Source: Thamnaconus septentrionalis (taxonomy: Eukaryota > Chordata > Actinopteri > Tetraodontiformes > Monacanthidae). Taken from it: DNA of 64,000 bases. The notes under the pieces are model-generated. The model was not told where the DNA came from and did no database searches. It was given only the letters and a program-made list of their open reading frames with translations. Shown here in pieces: positions 1 through 12,560 of this stretch. The stretch covers positions 17,210,989-17,274,988 of the forward strand of contig CM020515.1 of the NCBI GenBank assembly GCA_009823395.1. The letters run 5' to 3'. The position numbers were made by a program, and so were the translations under genes. How positions within the stretch are numbered: position 1 is the stretch's first letter; each line of letters starts with the position of its first letter.

Positions 1-804
1 CTTTGAGCAGAGAAACATCAACCTGCGTCTGTGACTGGGACATGCACAAGTTTCCCAGATCAGGATGATTTAAAAAAAAATCGGCAGCTGCATATTTTGT
101 TAACGTTAATGATGTACGGTGCATTTTCAATGGCATGTCTCAGCAAACTGACAGTATTTGTATTGGTGGTTGTTTTGGTTCACGGTTTATTTGTCGATCG
201 TTTCGAGGCAGATTATTCACTTGACATGCAAATCTCTATCACAGCACGAACGGCTTCTCTTCCTTTGCGAGGTAAAACCGAGGAGTCGCTCCGTTTGTCT
301 AAAGTCCCCTTGTGGGTTTTTCCAGTTAGGTTCCTCCACCTATTATCCACCTCCTTTGTGTCTCCGCTCCCTCAGAGCGGCAACTCCCTCCCGACCTTTC
401 ACTCTTTGTTTTTTTCCCTGCTCGCCGACTGCCTGCCAGGCTCTGCTGCTACTGCTGGTGGGTCTTTAGTGCAGGAGTAGTGACAGCCTCATCAAACTGG
501 CTGCAGCGGCTGGAACGAGCTTTCGCCTGGAGTGACATTTTCCATTTTTCTTTCATCTTAATCTTTCGACGCCATTTTCCGTGAAGTCATTAGCTTGTGT
601 ATCACAAACTCTACTCCTCTCCCTTTAACACCAGCAGTCCACCTGCTGTTTGTCTGTGCAGAATGTACAGACACCAACATATAATGACAAAAAAACAAAA
701 CCGCACAACATACCGCAGTGCAAAATGTATTTCTGCAACCCAGGTGTGTTCATATTACTCGTCTGTGTCGTGCATTTAATTTGCCTTGTGTCGATCGTCT
801 CCAG
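1..804 (+). other. acly: acly intron sequence (5' partial gene)
   Basis: No exon was found before 805. The first recognisable acly exon begins mid-protein with a clean acceptor, so this stretch is read as the 3' part of an intron, and roughly the first 100 codons of acly lie upstream of the window. Open frames here do not resemble ACLY or another family I know. The stretch is A/T-rich with pyrimidine tracts and has no obvious repeat. Confidence 0.7.
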
Positions 805-3800
805 GTGGGAAAAGCCAAGGGAGTACTCAAGAATTTCCTCATCGAGCCGTTCGTCCCACATAAACAGGTGAGCTACAAACAAATTACCCAGTCTGCAGTT
901 TAATTCCAGCTTAATTACCCTTTTAATGACCCGCTTTTCAGGAGGAGGAGTTCTACGTGTGCATCTACGCCAGCCGGGAAGGCGACCACGTGCTGTTTCA
1001 CCACGAGGGAGGGGTGGATGTGGGCGACGTGGACGCCAAGGCCAAGAAGCTGCTGGTGGGTGTGGACCAGAAGATCAGCGAGGAGTCGGTGAAGAAGGAG
1101 CTGCTGACCCACGTCTCCAACGACAAGAGGGCGTGAGTCAGAAGGGGGGGATCAGAGCTGAGTCAACACACAGTGGGCGGGGCCATGGGTTCTGGGGACA
1201 CGGTGGGGCCGTATTGACCCAATACAACCCGCTGCTTTTAGTTGGACTCGTTTATTGATCTTTACTCATCAGTTTGATTTGTGACGTGTGTCGCTGACCC
1301 TGCGGGGAAATAAAAGCACCACAGCCGTGTTTCCATGGAGAAAGAAACAAGTCGTCGTAGCCACGTCGCTTCAGTAGTGGCTCCTCTCTCTTGTTTTTCT
1401 GCATCAGTGCCGTCCAGTCTCTCTCACTTCTGCTGCACCTGTGATAAATAATCCTCTTTAGCAGCGGCAGCTTCGCACTCGCACGCACTTATCATTCTCT
1501 CCATTCTTCTCCTGTGGTTTTTAACTGACAGCTTGCAAAAGTCAGTCTCCGCTTTCGTCACAACTAGAAAAAAAAGCAAGCCAATCGCTTACCAAAGCCA
1601 GTTTATAAAAACGCTGCGAGACTCGAGCTCTGAAAGACGGATGAGGGAGGTTTCCCACTTTAAAACTGAAGCCAACGGTTTGAGCCGTAGCAATATAAAG
1701 AAACAACACGAGGAGGAGGAGGAGGAAGAGCAGGAGGAGGAGGAGGAAGAGCAGGAGGAGCAGGAAGAGCAGGAGGAGGAGGAGGAGGAGGAACGTTGAT
1801 ATTGGCAGTAAATGTGTCGAGCTGGGGCGGAGCTTAGCTTGTGAAGGAGGAGATGGGTGGAGGCGGTGATGGTGGGGGGGGGTTGGGGTGTGTTCCATTA
1901 CACAAATGACAGTCTCCCTCCTCGGCCTCGCCTTTCATCCACTTCCACCATCGCCCTCTTCTTTTTTTTCTTTTTTCTTTTTTGCTTTTGCCCCGGCTCA
2001 TTCAGAGCACGTCCATTTATTTTTGATGGGTCGGATACAGCAGCTCAGCCCCCACCCACCCCACCGCCCCACCCATCTCCCCTCTCCACCTCTTCCTTCC
2101 CTCTATTCTCCTCCCCTCCTCCCTGTCTCGCTCCATCCATCTCTACCGTGTTCCAGCTCTGGTGACGGCAGCACCGGGGCCTGGACGCCACCGCCTTGGC
2201 CGACATTGAAGGAAGCCACACACACACACACACACACACACACAGATGCAGACACTGGACGCTGAGTCACTCGGGGTTCGGGCTCTCAGTGTTTCTCCTC
2301 CTGGGACGCTCCAGTCAGCCCTGACAGCCGGCTGACGTGCGAACAGCGACGCCGAGGTGCCTCCACGGCTGACTGGCCACCAAACGCTGACCCGCCTCTC
2401 ACCCCTCCTCCTCACCCCTCCTCACCCCTCCTCCCTCGTCTCTGCTCTGTTTTTGACAGGACGTGAAGGAGGAAGAAAAATTAGATTTTGTTTGTCTGTT
2501 TTTCTTCCCCTGCAGCGACGTCGCTCTGCATTTTATCCAGGCGAAGCGTTTCTGTTTTTTCCAGCTCGTCTCCAATCAGCTGTCAACAGCGTTGAGTGTT
2601 TGATGTGATTTGCTATTCATTTTGAAGTCCTTTAACAAATCGAAGAGGTGTTGCGCAGCCCTTTGTGACATCGCTTAGGGTTGTGAAAAGTGGGGTGAGA
2701 AAAAGGAAGTAAAGGGCGGACTAGTCTTCACTGAGACCTCCGTTCTTCTGCTGCTAGTTTTTAAATATCATTTGCACGAGCAGTTCAAATAATATAAACA
2801 GACCATCGTCACTTTTATCAAGCTGGTTGCAGGAATTAATTAATTACCTCAATTAAATTAATTTTCTCAGTATTTCAGTACTGAGAACACTTTGTTTGTC
2901 TCTGCAGGGTTCTGGCCAACTTCATCGTGGGCCTCTTCAACCTGTACGAGGAACTTTTCTTCACCTACCTGGAGATCAACCCACTGGGTAGGTGTTTGTT
3001 TTTCCATCTTCCACCAGGCTCCCTGTGATTAAACCGTGTTGTTACAAGCAGAGACGACAGCTTACATGCTTTATTCCAACACTTATGAATAAAAAATGTT
3101 GTGGGATTATCAATTTAAAAAAAAAAAAAGAAACATCAAAAGGGAATTTCGAATCAATCCAAGAGTCGGGTTCAGTCGGATTCAAACACTCTGGGAGGAA
3201 AAGGTTGAATAATTCATGTCCTGGCTGTTTGATGAAGGCAGCAGTTTGGTGCCAGTACAAACCCTGCAGCAGCTGTTTCTGTGGATGCAGCGCCGCTGCT
3301 GAGACTGTTTAGTGTTGTTTTTTTTTGTTGCCTTCTTTGAAGTCGCAGCACCTCCTCCCACCTCCTGCAGCAAGGATCTGGTCAGCCTGTACCCTCCTCC
3401 TCCTCCTCCTCCTCCTCCTCCGCCTGCTCCTTCTTGACGCTCTTTTCTTCCGTTCTTCTGTTTCTTTCTGCCAGTGGTGACAAAAGATGGCGTCTACGTG
3501 CTGGACATGGCGGCCAAGATCGACGCCACCGCCGACTACATCTGCAAGGCCAAGTGGGGCGACGTGGAGTTCCCCCCGCCCTTCGGCAGGGAGGCCTACC
3601 CTGAGGTGAGGGGTCAAGGGTCAAATCTAAAATGAAAAGTCTTTCGGCGGAAGCGAGTGACGACATTTTCACTTGACCTCTCATTTCAAAAGAAAATGTA
3701 ATAAAAAAGACAAATCAGATTTTTTTTATGGCTCACTGGGGAGAAGACCAAGCCCCGCCCACAGTTTATACGATGCAGAGGTTGTCCAGAAAGAGACCTG

Positions 3801-6447
3801 TGCATAATAAAATCTTTATGTCTGTGATGTTATAAACTAGAGTGCTTTGGAGCTTCTACATTAATTCCTTGAGCACCATATAAACTTAAACTGATGCTTT
3901 GTTGGAGCCTCTGCAAGGTTCTCAAGGCGATTAAAAATAAAGAAGATTCTGGGTGTTGCTGCCAGTATGAGAGAGGTCTTTGTACCCTCTGTGACATCAC
4001 TAAAGGTTGATTTCCAGGACAGCGCATGTGAACCCACTCGCAAATTCCACTTAATGGAGTAAATTGTGTATAATGAGGTCCACGGTGCGGTTGGGAGAAG
4101 GAAGTGAGTGTGTGCTGCAGGTCTGCAGCAGGTTTGAGACAGACTGTCTGCGCTCTAATTGGGCTTCCTGAGTCGGGAGCCGAGTCGAGGGACAGCAGCA
4201 GGCGCCTTTGATTGCAAGCTTTTTCATTTTTTTTCCATCTCAGCCACCACCAGCTGTGGCTGTGACTGTCACAAAGCAAGGCACCGGTGCACATCCACTG
4301 ATTCCACTCCTGTGTGTTTATACAACACATCAAATGAATGGCTCTCCAGAATCAGTCCGAGTGCAGGCCAGAGTCCCGCTCTGATTAAGAGCCAGCACTC
4401 TTCCATCTTTGACCTTTTCTCAGGAGGCCTACATCGCCGACCTCGACGCCAAGAGCGGCGCCAGCCTCAAACTGACGCTGCTCAACCCCCGAGGCAGGAT
4501 CTGGACCATGGTGGCAGGGGGAGGAGCCTCGGTGGTCTACAGGTAACCCATTACTGTGCCGCACCAGGACAAACCAGGCTGAATGTCCCTCATTTTTCTC
4601 CCTTTGTCGCCACTTTAACACACTGGCACCGCCCTTAATTTGGTTTAATTGCGCAACGCTCTGCAGCAGTGAGACGGAGGTCTGGGCTCAGACTCCTTCC
4701 GTCTCTCTCTCTGTCTGTCGGAGCTGCACAGTGAGCACGTAAACACACCAGCCGTGACTAATTATTCCCCCGGCTCAGCGGCACTGTAGCTCCTTGCGTC
4801 TGCTTGCTAAACAGCATTAGTTTAGCACAGACACTGGGGGTGAAAGATTTGAGATCGCAAGAATAAATTCAGTTGTGGACAAAAGTTTTTGGACACCCTT
4901 AAAATTTCACTAGATTCCAATTATTGTCATGAAGTATTTGCCAGAGAATTTTTTTAAAGGTGTGGCTGCATCGGAGGCAGACAAGCAAATGGAAATTGTT
5001 TTGTTGTTTATTGTTAATAAGACAAAATAAGAACTTAATCCTCGTAGTTCTTGCAAAGGGACAAAGTCATCTTGCTGAAACATCAAGTGCACGTGCAGCA
5101 TGCAGAGAAATGTCGGCGTCTGCACTGAAATGAACTGCACTCTAAGACCGGTTCTCTCGCAGTGACACGATCTGCGACCTGGGTGGCGTCAACGAGCTGG
5201 CCAATTACGGCGAGTACTCGGGAGCTCCGAGCGAGCAGCAGACCTACGACTACGCCAAGACCATCCTGTCGCTGATGACCAGAGAGAAACACCAAGACGG
5301 TAGGAAGTGCCGCCCTGAGCCGTTCCTGCGTGCAGGTTTTTTTCTTTTTTTACAATCTGAAATAATCGTCTTCTTTTAACAGGAAAGGTTTTGATTATTG
5401 GGGGAAGCATCGCAAACTTTACCAACGTCGCAGCAACATTTAAGGTACGAGGCTTTAAGGTTATTTTGTAGCTGCTTCGGCGTCTATGCTGGGTTGTTCA
5501 CCGACCCGTCCCGTCTCCCAGGGGATCGTCCGCGCCATCAGAGACTACCAGGTGCCGCTGAAGGAGCACGAGGTCACCATCTTTGTCCGCCGCGGTGGCC
5601 CCAACTACCAGGAGGGTCTGCGAGTGATGGGAGAAGTTGGTATGTTGTCAAAACTCTGCCTGACAAGCACTTTTTATTTGTTTATTGTCAATCACCGATT
5701 GAGTCATATTGTCCATTTGTTTTTCCCCCTCAGGCAAAACCACCGGAATCCCCATCCACGTCTTTGGCACGGAGACCCACATGACGGCCATTGTCGGCAT
5801 GGCGCTGGGCCACCGGCCAATCCCCAACCAGCCTCCCGTCGCCGCCCACACCGCCAACTTCCTGCTCAACTCCAGCGGCAGCACGTCGGTGAGTTGTGGT
5901 GTCGTGCGGCTCCATCCTAGAGAACTCCCACGCCACGGCCTCTGTGTCTGCTCTCCTCAGTGGAGCGGATTATCAGACGCCCAGTGGCTCCTTTGTGCTT
6001 TTACTCCAGCAGTCGCAGGAACTCGGCCGCTGACGCACTGCGACCGCCCCGAGGCGTCCATTAAAGACTGCGAGTGCGCAGCTTTCAGTAGAGTGACTCT
6101 GCGTGTGTCTGTTCATGTGCACGCGCACACATACACACACATGCATGTGCCAGTTTATTGAAATGTAGAGCTTGTTTGATGGACTGAACAATTGCAGGCA
6201 TCTCTAGTGTTGCAACGCAACTCTGGAAGATTAAAAAAAAAAAAACACTGTTGTGCAAGTTTAAGATGATGAAAATCTAAACTGCGTCACATTTACAATG
6301 AAACTGAACTGGTGTTTTATTATTTCCAGACCCCAGCATCCAGCAGAACTGCCTCCTTCTCTGAGCACAAAGCCAGAGTGGAAGGATCCCCAGCCAAGAA
6401 GGTCAAAAACGGAGCTCCAGCCAGTGCGTACTCACACATGCGCGGCA

Positions 6448-6502
<55 letters not shown>

Positions 6503-9500
6503 GATGTGGAAAAAGTGCTGCATCTGACTGCGAGATCAAGCTTTTTTTATCGTTTCTTCTTCTCACCATTGACATTATAGCAAACATCATAAACTCAGCT
6601 GTTCCTGTCCTCCCCACCACAGCCAAGGCGACAGCCCTCTTCAGCAAACACACCAAGTCCATCGTGTGGGGCATGCAGACCCGGGCCGTGCAGGGCATGA
6701 TGGACTTTGACTACGTTTGCTCCAGAGAGGAGCCGTCCGTCGCCGCCATGGTCTACCCCTTCACGTAGGCGTCACCTTTTTTTCCCTACGTATCCTGCTG
6801 CCGCTGCACCAGATCCTGATGGAGCTCTGTGTTTTTTCTTCCAGCGGAGACCACAAGCAGAAGTTCTACTGGGGCCACAAGGAGATCCTCCTGCCCGTGT
6901 ACAAGAACATGAGCGACGCTATGAAGAAGCATCCCGACGTGGACGTGCTCATCAGCTTTGCGTCGCTGCGCTCGGCCTTCGACAGCACCATGGAGACCCT
7001 GCAGTACCCGCAGGTGAGCGCAGCCTCGGTCTGTGAGGCACCGCATAATCAGAAGAAGAAGGAAGAACTAATATTGTGTTTTTGTTTTGGACTTGGTTTC
7101 CAGATCCACACCATCGCCATCATCGCCGAGGGAATCCCAGAGGCTCACACCAGGAAAATCATCAAAGCTGCGGATGAGAAGGGCGTCACCATTATCGGAC
7201 CAGCCACTGTGAGAACTCCGCCTCCACCTCTCAGGCCTGATTTGAATCTGCCTCGTCTGAGCGTTTGGGGCCTTTTCTGCCTGTGCAGGTGGGAGGAATC
7301 AAGCCGGGCTGCTTCAAGATCGGGAACACGGGCGGGATGCTGGACAACATCCTGGCTTCCAAGCTCTACCGGCCGGGCAGCGTGGCCTACGTGTCGCGCT
7401 CGGGCGGCATGTCCAACGAGCTCAACAACATCATCTCTCGCACCACCGACGGCGTCTTTGAGGGCGTGGCCATCGGCGGAGACAGGTAGAGTGACTTTCT
7501 TTATCTGCAGCGGCTTTGTGTAAACATGCTGGCACTGTGTTGTAATGGCTCCCCGCCCTCCTCCCAGATATCCTGGCTCCGTGTTTACCGACCACGTGCT
7601 GCGCTACCAGGACACTCCCGGCGTGAAGATGATTGTCGTTCTGGGAGAGGTGAGTCATAAGTCAGCCCAGCCAGCGATGACGCCCGCCAGCCTTTGAGGC
7701 AGCTGTCGACTGACCGCACGGGGTGGATCCTTCTTTTAAGAATTTACAATTAAAAACTTGCATGCTGAACCAAGTAGTTGAAAAGGGAAAATAAAAGCAG
7801 AACTGAATTGATTTTGTTTTTTGACGACTATAGAAAGAACTTTTATTTTTTGTGTGCTTAAAAAAAAATTGAACTGCTAAGAAGTTCTTTGTTGTGTTTT
7901 GTGACTTATTTTGTTTTTGAAAGACTGATTAAAGTATCCCTTGGTTGTTTTAGTTCAATGTATATTTTGAAAAGTGAAAGAAATGTGTTGGTTTTCATTT
8001 ATTTTGATTCTTGGTTGACTTAATATGACTAAAATTATAAACCGCTACACCGTGTCCACCCCGGTGCAGATCGGAGGCACAGAGGAGTACAAGATCTGCG
8101 AGGGCATCAAACAGGGCAGGATCACCAAGCCGGTGGTGTGCTGGTGCATCGGGACCTGCGCCACCATGTTCTCCTCCGAGGTGAGAGGGCAACACTATAG
8201 AGGCCTGATAAGCTCGCAAGTCACAGCCTGACTCATTAAAGGTGGCTTTCTTTAATGCGCCTCCTTCAGGTTCAGTTTGGCCACGCGGGCGCCTGCGCCA
8301 ACCAGGCATCGGAGACGGCGGTGGCCAAGAACAAGGCCCTGAAGGAGGCTGGAGCCTTTGTCCCCAGGAGCTTCGACGAGCTGGGAGAAATCATCAAGTC
8401 AGTGGAAATGTTGTGAATCTGAATCAGATCAGGTGTTTCCAGGAGCACTTTTTTAAGACTCTTTTCATTTTTGCAGGTCTGTTTATGATGACCTTGTGGC
8501 CAGAGGGGTCATCCAGCCAGCTGAGGAGATGCCTCCACCCACTGTGCCAATGGATTATTCTTGGGCTCGGGTGCGTGTCGCTCTCATTCTGAGGATGCTC
8601 CCAGTAATGTTTTGATGTGACAGTTTGAAACTCCAGATTCTCTGCTCTCCCCCTCCAACCCTGCAGGAGCTCGGCCTGATCCGTAAACCTGCCTCCTTCA
8701 TGACCAGCATCTGTGACGAGAGGGGTCAGGAGCTCATCTACGCAGGCATGCCCATCACCGAGGTCTTCAAGTCAGAGATCGGCTTGGGAGGAACCCTCGG
8801 CCTACTGTGGTTCCAGAGAAGGTCAGAATCCTAAACCAGTAGGATTCAAAACTTCCCCAGTTCTTTTCAGTCACACGCACACAAAAACTCCATGTCCTGT
8901 GCCCAGGCTGCCGAGGTACGCCTGCCAGTTCATCGAGATGTGCCTTATGGTGACTGCCGATCACGGCCCTGCCGTCTCCGGCGCCCACAACACCATTGTC
9001 TGCGCTCGTGCAGGCAAAGATCTCATCTCAAGCCTCACGTCTGGCCTCCTCACCATCGTAAGACCATTCTAAGAGAAGATACAATTCTCACTCTGGAACA
9101 TCTCCTAAACTAGGGCGGCCTTGTTCCTTCTTGCTGCTTTCTCAGGGTGACCGATTTGGAGGAGCTCTGGATGCAGCGGCCAAGCAGTTCAGCAAGGCCT
9201 TCGACAGCGGAATGCTGCCCATGGAGTTTGTCAACAAGATGAAGAAGGACGGGAAGCTGATCATGGGAATCGGTCACAGGGTCAAATCCGTGAGTGCAGC
9301 AACAGAATGATTTTTTTTTTTTTTTTGGCCACATCTTGAAACCACATTTTGCCTTGTTTGCCTCCCACTGTTTCCACGGAGTTCATAAAATAAGCCGCTT
9401 TTGATTGAATGAAAGGATTTTTTTTTTTTCCCGCCCAGATTAACAACCCAGACATGAGGGTCCAGATCTTGAAGGACTTTGTGAAGCAGCACTTCTCCTC

Positions 9501-10103
9501 CACTCAGCTGCTGGACTACGCTCTGGAAGTTGAAAAGATCACCACGTCCAAAGTAAGGTCCATATTCTCATAAACTGCTCTTGCTAACACTGATAGGTGT
9601 TTTTGTTTCTAATATGTCATCTGTCTTGTGTTTCTTTGTCTCAGAAACCCAACTTGATCCTGAATGTGGACGGATTCATTGGCGTGGCCTTTGTGGACTT
9701 GCTCAGGACTTGTGGTGGCTTCACTAGGTGAATCAATCAATTCTGACAAGATCCTGTTTCTCCACAGCTAACGAGTTAACATCAACAGTTATCAGCAGTC
9801 AGGTGACCTGGTGACGATCATTAAAACGACTATTTTTGCATCCTGCAGAGATGAAGCCGACGAGTTTGTGGAAATCGGAGCACTGAACGGCATCTTCGTC
9901 CTGGGACGCAGCATGGGATTCATCGGTATATTAGTTATACATTTACACACTGAGGCAGTGCAATATGACACATACCTGTACCTTGTACTGTAATTATCTG
10001 TTTTTCAGGACACTATCTGGACCAGAAGAGGCTGAAGCAGGGTCTCTATCGCCACCCATGGGACGACATCTCTTATGTGCTCCCGGAACACATGTCCATG
10101 TAA
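805..10103 (+). CDS. acly: ATP-citrate lyase (ACLY), 5' partial, 25 exons
   Basis: Cytosolic homotetrameric enzyme that converts citrate, CoA and ATP to acetyl-CoA and oxaloacetate, supplying lipid synthesis and histone acetylation. Exons: 805-867, 942-1132, 2908-2987, 3475-3605, 4424-4542, 5163-5299, 5383-5444, 5522-5639, 5734-5888, 6330-6423, 6623-6764, 6845-7013, 7104-7208, 7289-7485, 7568-7649, 8070-8180, 8270-8397, 8477-8570, 8667-8821, 8907-9057, 9146-9289, 9439-9552, 9645-9727, 9849-9925, 10009-10103. They total 2997 nt (998 residues plus stop), as expected if about 100 N-terminal residues of a roughly 1100-residue protein are missing. Seen: the rest of the ATP-grasp/citrate-binding part ([25 protein letters not shown]), a CoA-ligase part, the linker with the Akt-type site RTASFSE, the catalytic-histidine segment [10 protein letters not shown] (His760 in human numbering), and a citrate-synthase-like C-terminus ending EHMSM. 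The stop is TAA at 10101. No frameshift was seen. Confidence 0.97.
1708..1794. repeat. GAG/GAA purine-rich triplet repeat in acly intron
   Basis: Imperfect (GAG)n tract with GAA and CAG interruptions, reading as poly-Glu in one frame. It lies in the 1.8-kb intron between the acly exons ending at 1132 and starting at 2908. There is no splice-site or homology support for coding use. Confidence 0.8.
2217..2244. repeat. (CA)n microsatellite
   Basis: About 14 uninterrupted CA units in the same acly intron, downstream of a C/T-rich tract (1920-2130). Confidence 0.9.
3394..3420. repeat. (CTC)n triplet repeat before an acly acceptor
   Basis: Nine CTC units within the long polypyrimidine stretch that precedes the acceptor of the exon at 3475. 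Confidence 0.8.
4868..5085. mobile_element. Probable degenerate Tc1-like DNA transposon remnant
   Basis: The stretch opens with CAGTTGTGGACAAAAGTTTT, resembling the terminal inverted repeat of fish Tc1-like elements. Further in it has an 'acttaatcct' segment comparable to their 5' untranslated region. No transposase frame and no second terminus were identified. It sits in the acly intron before the exon at 5163. The identification rests on remembered consensus sequence. Confidence 0.45.
6449..6500. repeat. (CA)26 microsatellite
   Basis: Uninterrupted dinucleotide repeat of 52 bases in the acly intron right after the exon carrying the RTASFSE phosphorylation site (6330-6423). Confidence 0.95.
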
Positions 10104-11303
10104 TGGGAAGGGACTAAATCCAAGAGTGCCCCCCCACCCCTCCCCAGCTGTTAACACATCATCCCTACTGTCATTATACCAGTGCCATAATACATAGAGA
10201 AGATCTTACTATATATAATATAGATATAAACTGCTAAAGTTTTAGTTTTGTAAACCTGTTAGTGCTGCAGTTGTGTGTTTGGGGGTGAGGGGTGGGGTGT
10301 GTTATCAATCAAACCTGCTAAACTGTGAAGCCCCAGGTAGACAAATCGGGCACTGACACTGAAGGTACTTTGGTTATGAGTCATTGCATGCAGGTGAGAG
10401 TTGACCTCTCATCCAATACATCTCTCATGGCTAGCTAAAAGAAAAATAGTTACCTCTAAATATTAAACCATTGTTATATTAACCGAGCATGTGTGTCTGT
10501 AACACACACAGACGGTCGCGTCACTGTGCAACTTGGGAATTGTGAGCTCGCTGCAAAAGGGTTTTTAACCTGTAGCACAACAACGTCTGTATTTGGGATC
10601 ATACTGTAGACCAGAGCTTTATTTATTTATGAATGTATTGATATTTCTCATTAATGGTACAAATTAGCCCTGTTTGTGAAGCTGTGAATTGAAATAATGT
10701 TACGATCGTAATACTTCACTGCAGGTCTTAAATGTCACATATTTTATTACAGCTGCTGTTAGTCATGAAGAATAAATGATGTCATTTAAATTCTGTTCTG
10801 AGTCTGTCGGGGGGATCATCAAAACCCTGCGTCAGACATAAAAATCATGTTGCATCTAAATAATTGGTGATTAAAAAAAATATCAAGTGTCTTCATGTTT
10901 GCTCTGTTTTGATGTTGTTTATGTAGATGCACCAATCCCAGCTCAATGATCCAAATATTATGATAATATTTATGAGTTGCTGGCCTGGCCGTGTGGGTTC
11001 GTCTGGTTTTGGACTTTTGTGTTTTTGTCTCCATTAATTCTGTTGGCTTTTTCTTTGTTTTACTAAAAACTGATTGACACTTTTAGCATGGTAGGTATCA
11101 CGTCTGGAAATGTAACACTGTACATTGTACATCTTTGACTGTTGTCTTTTTAATTAAGAAAATGGGGAGATGTGTGCTCTGAAAGAACATGCACGGCAGC
11201 CATCGTCAGTATCCTCCTTTTGTTGCGCTGTTTGTTTTTGACTTTCAATGTGAACTAAACGTGCCTCCGTACAAAGTTGTGTGTTGAAAATGAGTAAAAT
11301 AAA
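10104..11303 (+). other. acly: acly 3' UTR
   Basis: About 1.2 kb of A/T-rich sequence after the stop, with no convincing reading frame. AATAAA hexamers occur at 10771 and 11298. The distal one is followed by a GT-rich stretch (tgtggtggtggg) that fits a downstream element, so it is the likelier main end. Confidence 0.7.
11298..11303 (+). terminator. acly: Polyadenylation signal AATAAA, acly distal
   Basis: Canonical hexamer with a G/T-rich element about 20 bases downstream. A proximal AATAAA lies at 10771-10776. Confidence 0.6.
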
Positions 11304-11859
11304 ATGCAGTCAATGTCATGTGGTGGTGGGACTTTTTATATTCTTGGTTTAACCATACTGCATTTATACAGAACCACCAGTAACTATTTTGAGGTTCAAC
11401 CTTTCTTAATCCAACAGTTACCAGGAGGCACTTTTCTTTGTTTAGTTATTTTTTATTTTATTAATGGTGACATTTTGTATGATTCCATTTTTCCAGTGAT
11501 GCAATACTGCCACCGCCTGTTTTTGAGTGTGCTCTGGATGCTCCAACTAGGTTTTCTGTTGCCTTAAGGTTGGAGGCACAACGGTAGTTCTTTTACTTTT
11601 AACTTAGATTAAAGTCAAAATTATTAAATATAGTTTTCCTTATCGGGGTTTTGGCAAACGAATGACAGTGGGTCATTTTACCATAAAAGAAAAGAAATGG
11701 CGGCAAGACTATTCAAAGATCGTCACATGTATGTACATAAGGGAAAGTGCAGAAGAAGAAGTGGACTTCAGTGATTGGAAATGAAACCATATCGATTCTA
11801 TGGACGTTTGTTTGTCTCAAACCTTACAGACGGGGAGCCGTACCTAAAAAAAGAATCTC
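11304..11859. other. Intergenic spacer acly-klhl11
   Basis: About 550 bases of A/T-rich sequence between the acly poly(A) signal and the GC-richer klhl11 promoter. I see no gene or repeat in it. Confidence 0.5.
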
Positions 11860-12079
11860 GTGTGACGTAACTCCCATCATTTGACCCTAATCCTGCTCCG
11901 TACTTCAGTCCCGTCACGTCAGCGAGCAAGAGCCGCATACGTCATCAACGTCAGCGACGCCTTCTTCCTACTGCGCATGTCAGCATTTTCTTTCCCCTCC
12001 CCGTCGCTGTTTACCAAACAGAAGATAGTTCCTCGTTCGTAGTTTTTTTTATGCGCTTTAACCGCTGAGGCACTTGAAG
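11860..12079 (+). promoter_or_regulatory. klhl11: klhl11 promoter and probable noncoding first exon
   Basis: The stretch holds several CRE-like cores: TGACGTAA at 11863, GTCACGTCAG near 11913, and ACGTCATCA followed by ACGTCAG near 11940-11955. An NRF1-like CTGCGCATG follows near 11971. At 12079 a strong donor (AAG|GTGAGT) ends what looks like a 5' UTR exon. A good acceptor (CTCCTCTAG) ends at 12550, ten bases before the preferred ATG. The start of transcription is not visible from sequence. Confidence 0.5.
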
Positions 12080-12560
12080 GTGAGTTTCCCATTTGATTTT
12101 ATGACTGGTAGCAATGAAAAATGCAAATAAAAAAGACATACCAACGTTAAGCGTACACCGCCATTAACATGTTTGCAAGTCTCCGGTCAGGGATCATTTT
12201 TGCTAAACTGCTACGAGAAATTTGCATGTAAAATACGAATAAACCGGTATATATATATTTTCCCCACGCAACGCGTGTTTAGTTCAATCAAATCTGACTG
12301 TCCCCCGCGTTTATAACCTATTGGTGTTTTTAATTAAACGGCGGTTTGTTTTCTTAAAGTAACCCACACTCCCCTTTAAGTCGCCGAAGCGACGAACGCG
12401 AAACGCACTTCCGCGCCGCCGCCGCCGCAGCCGCCGCCGCCGCCGTGCTCCTCTCTCCTCTCGCCCTCCGTCTTCCCGTATGTGTGGCTGCGTATGTCGC
12501 CTGCTCTCCTTCGCCGCCTTGCTCCACTCACCGCCACCGCTCTCCTCTAGCGCCAGCACA

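Noticed and set aside
1533..1799. Acidic poly-Glu open frame
   Set aside because: It is a GAG-repeat tract inside an acly intron, without splice sites in phase.
12480..12560. Upstream in-frame ATG for klhl11
   Set aside because: The acceptor ending at 12550 and better similarity of the shorter N-terminus favour ATG 12561. The extra 27 residues are Cys/Leu-rich and unlike the family.
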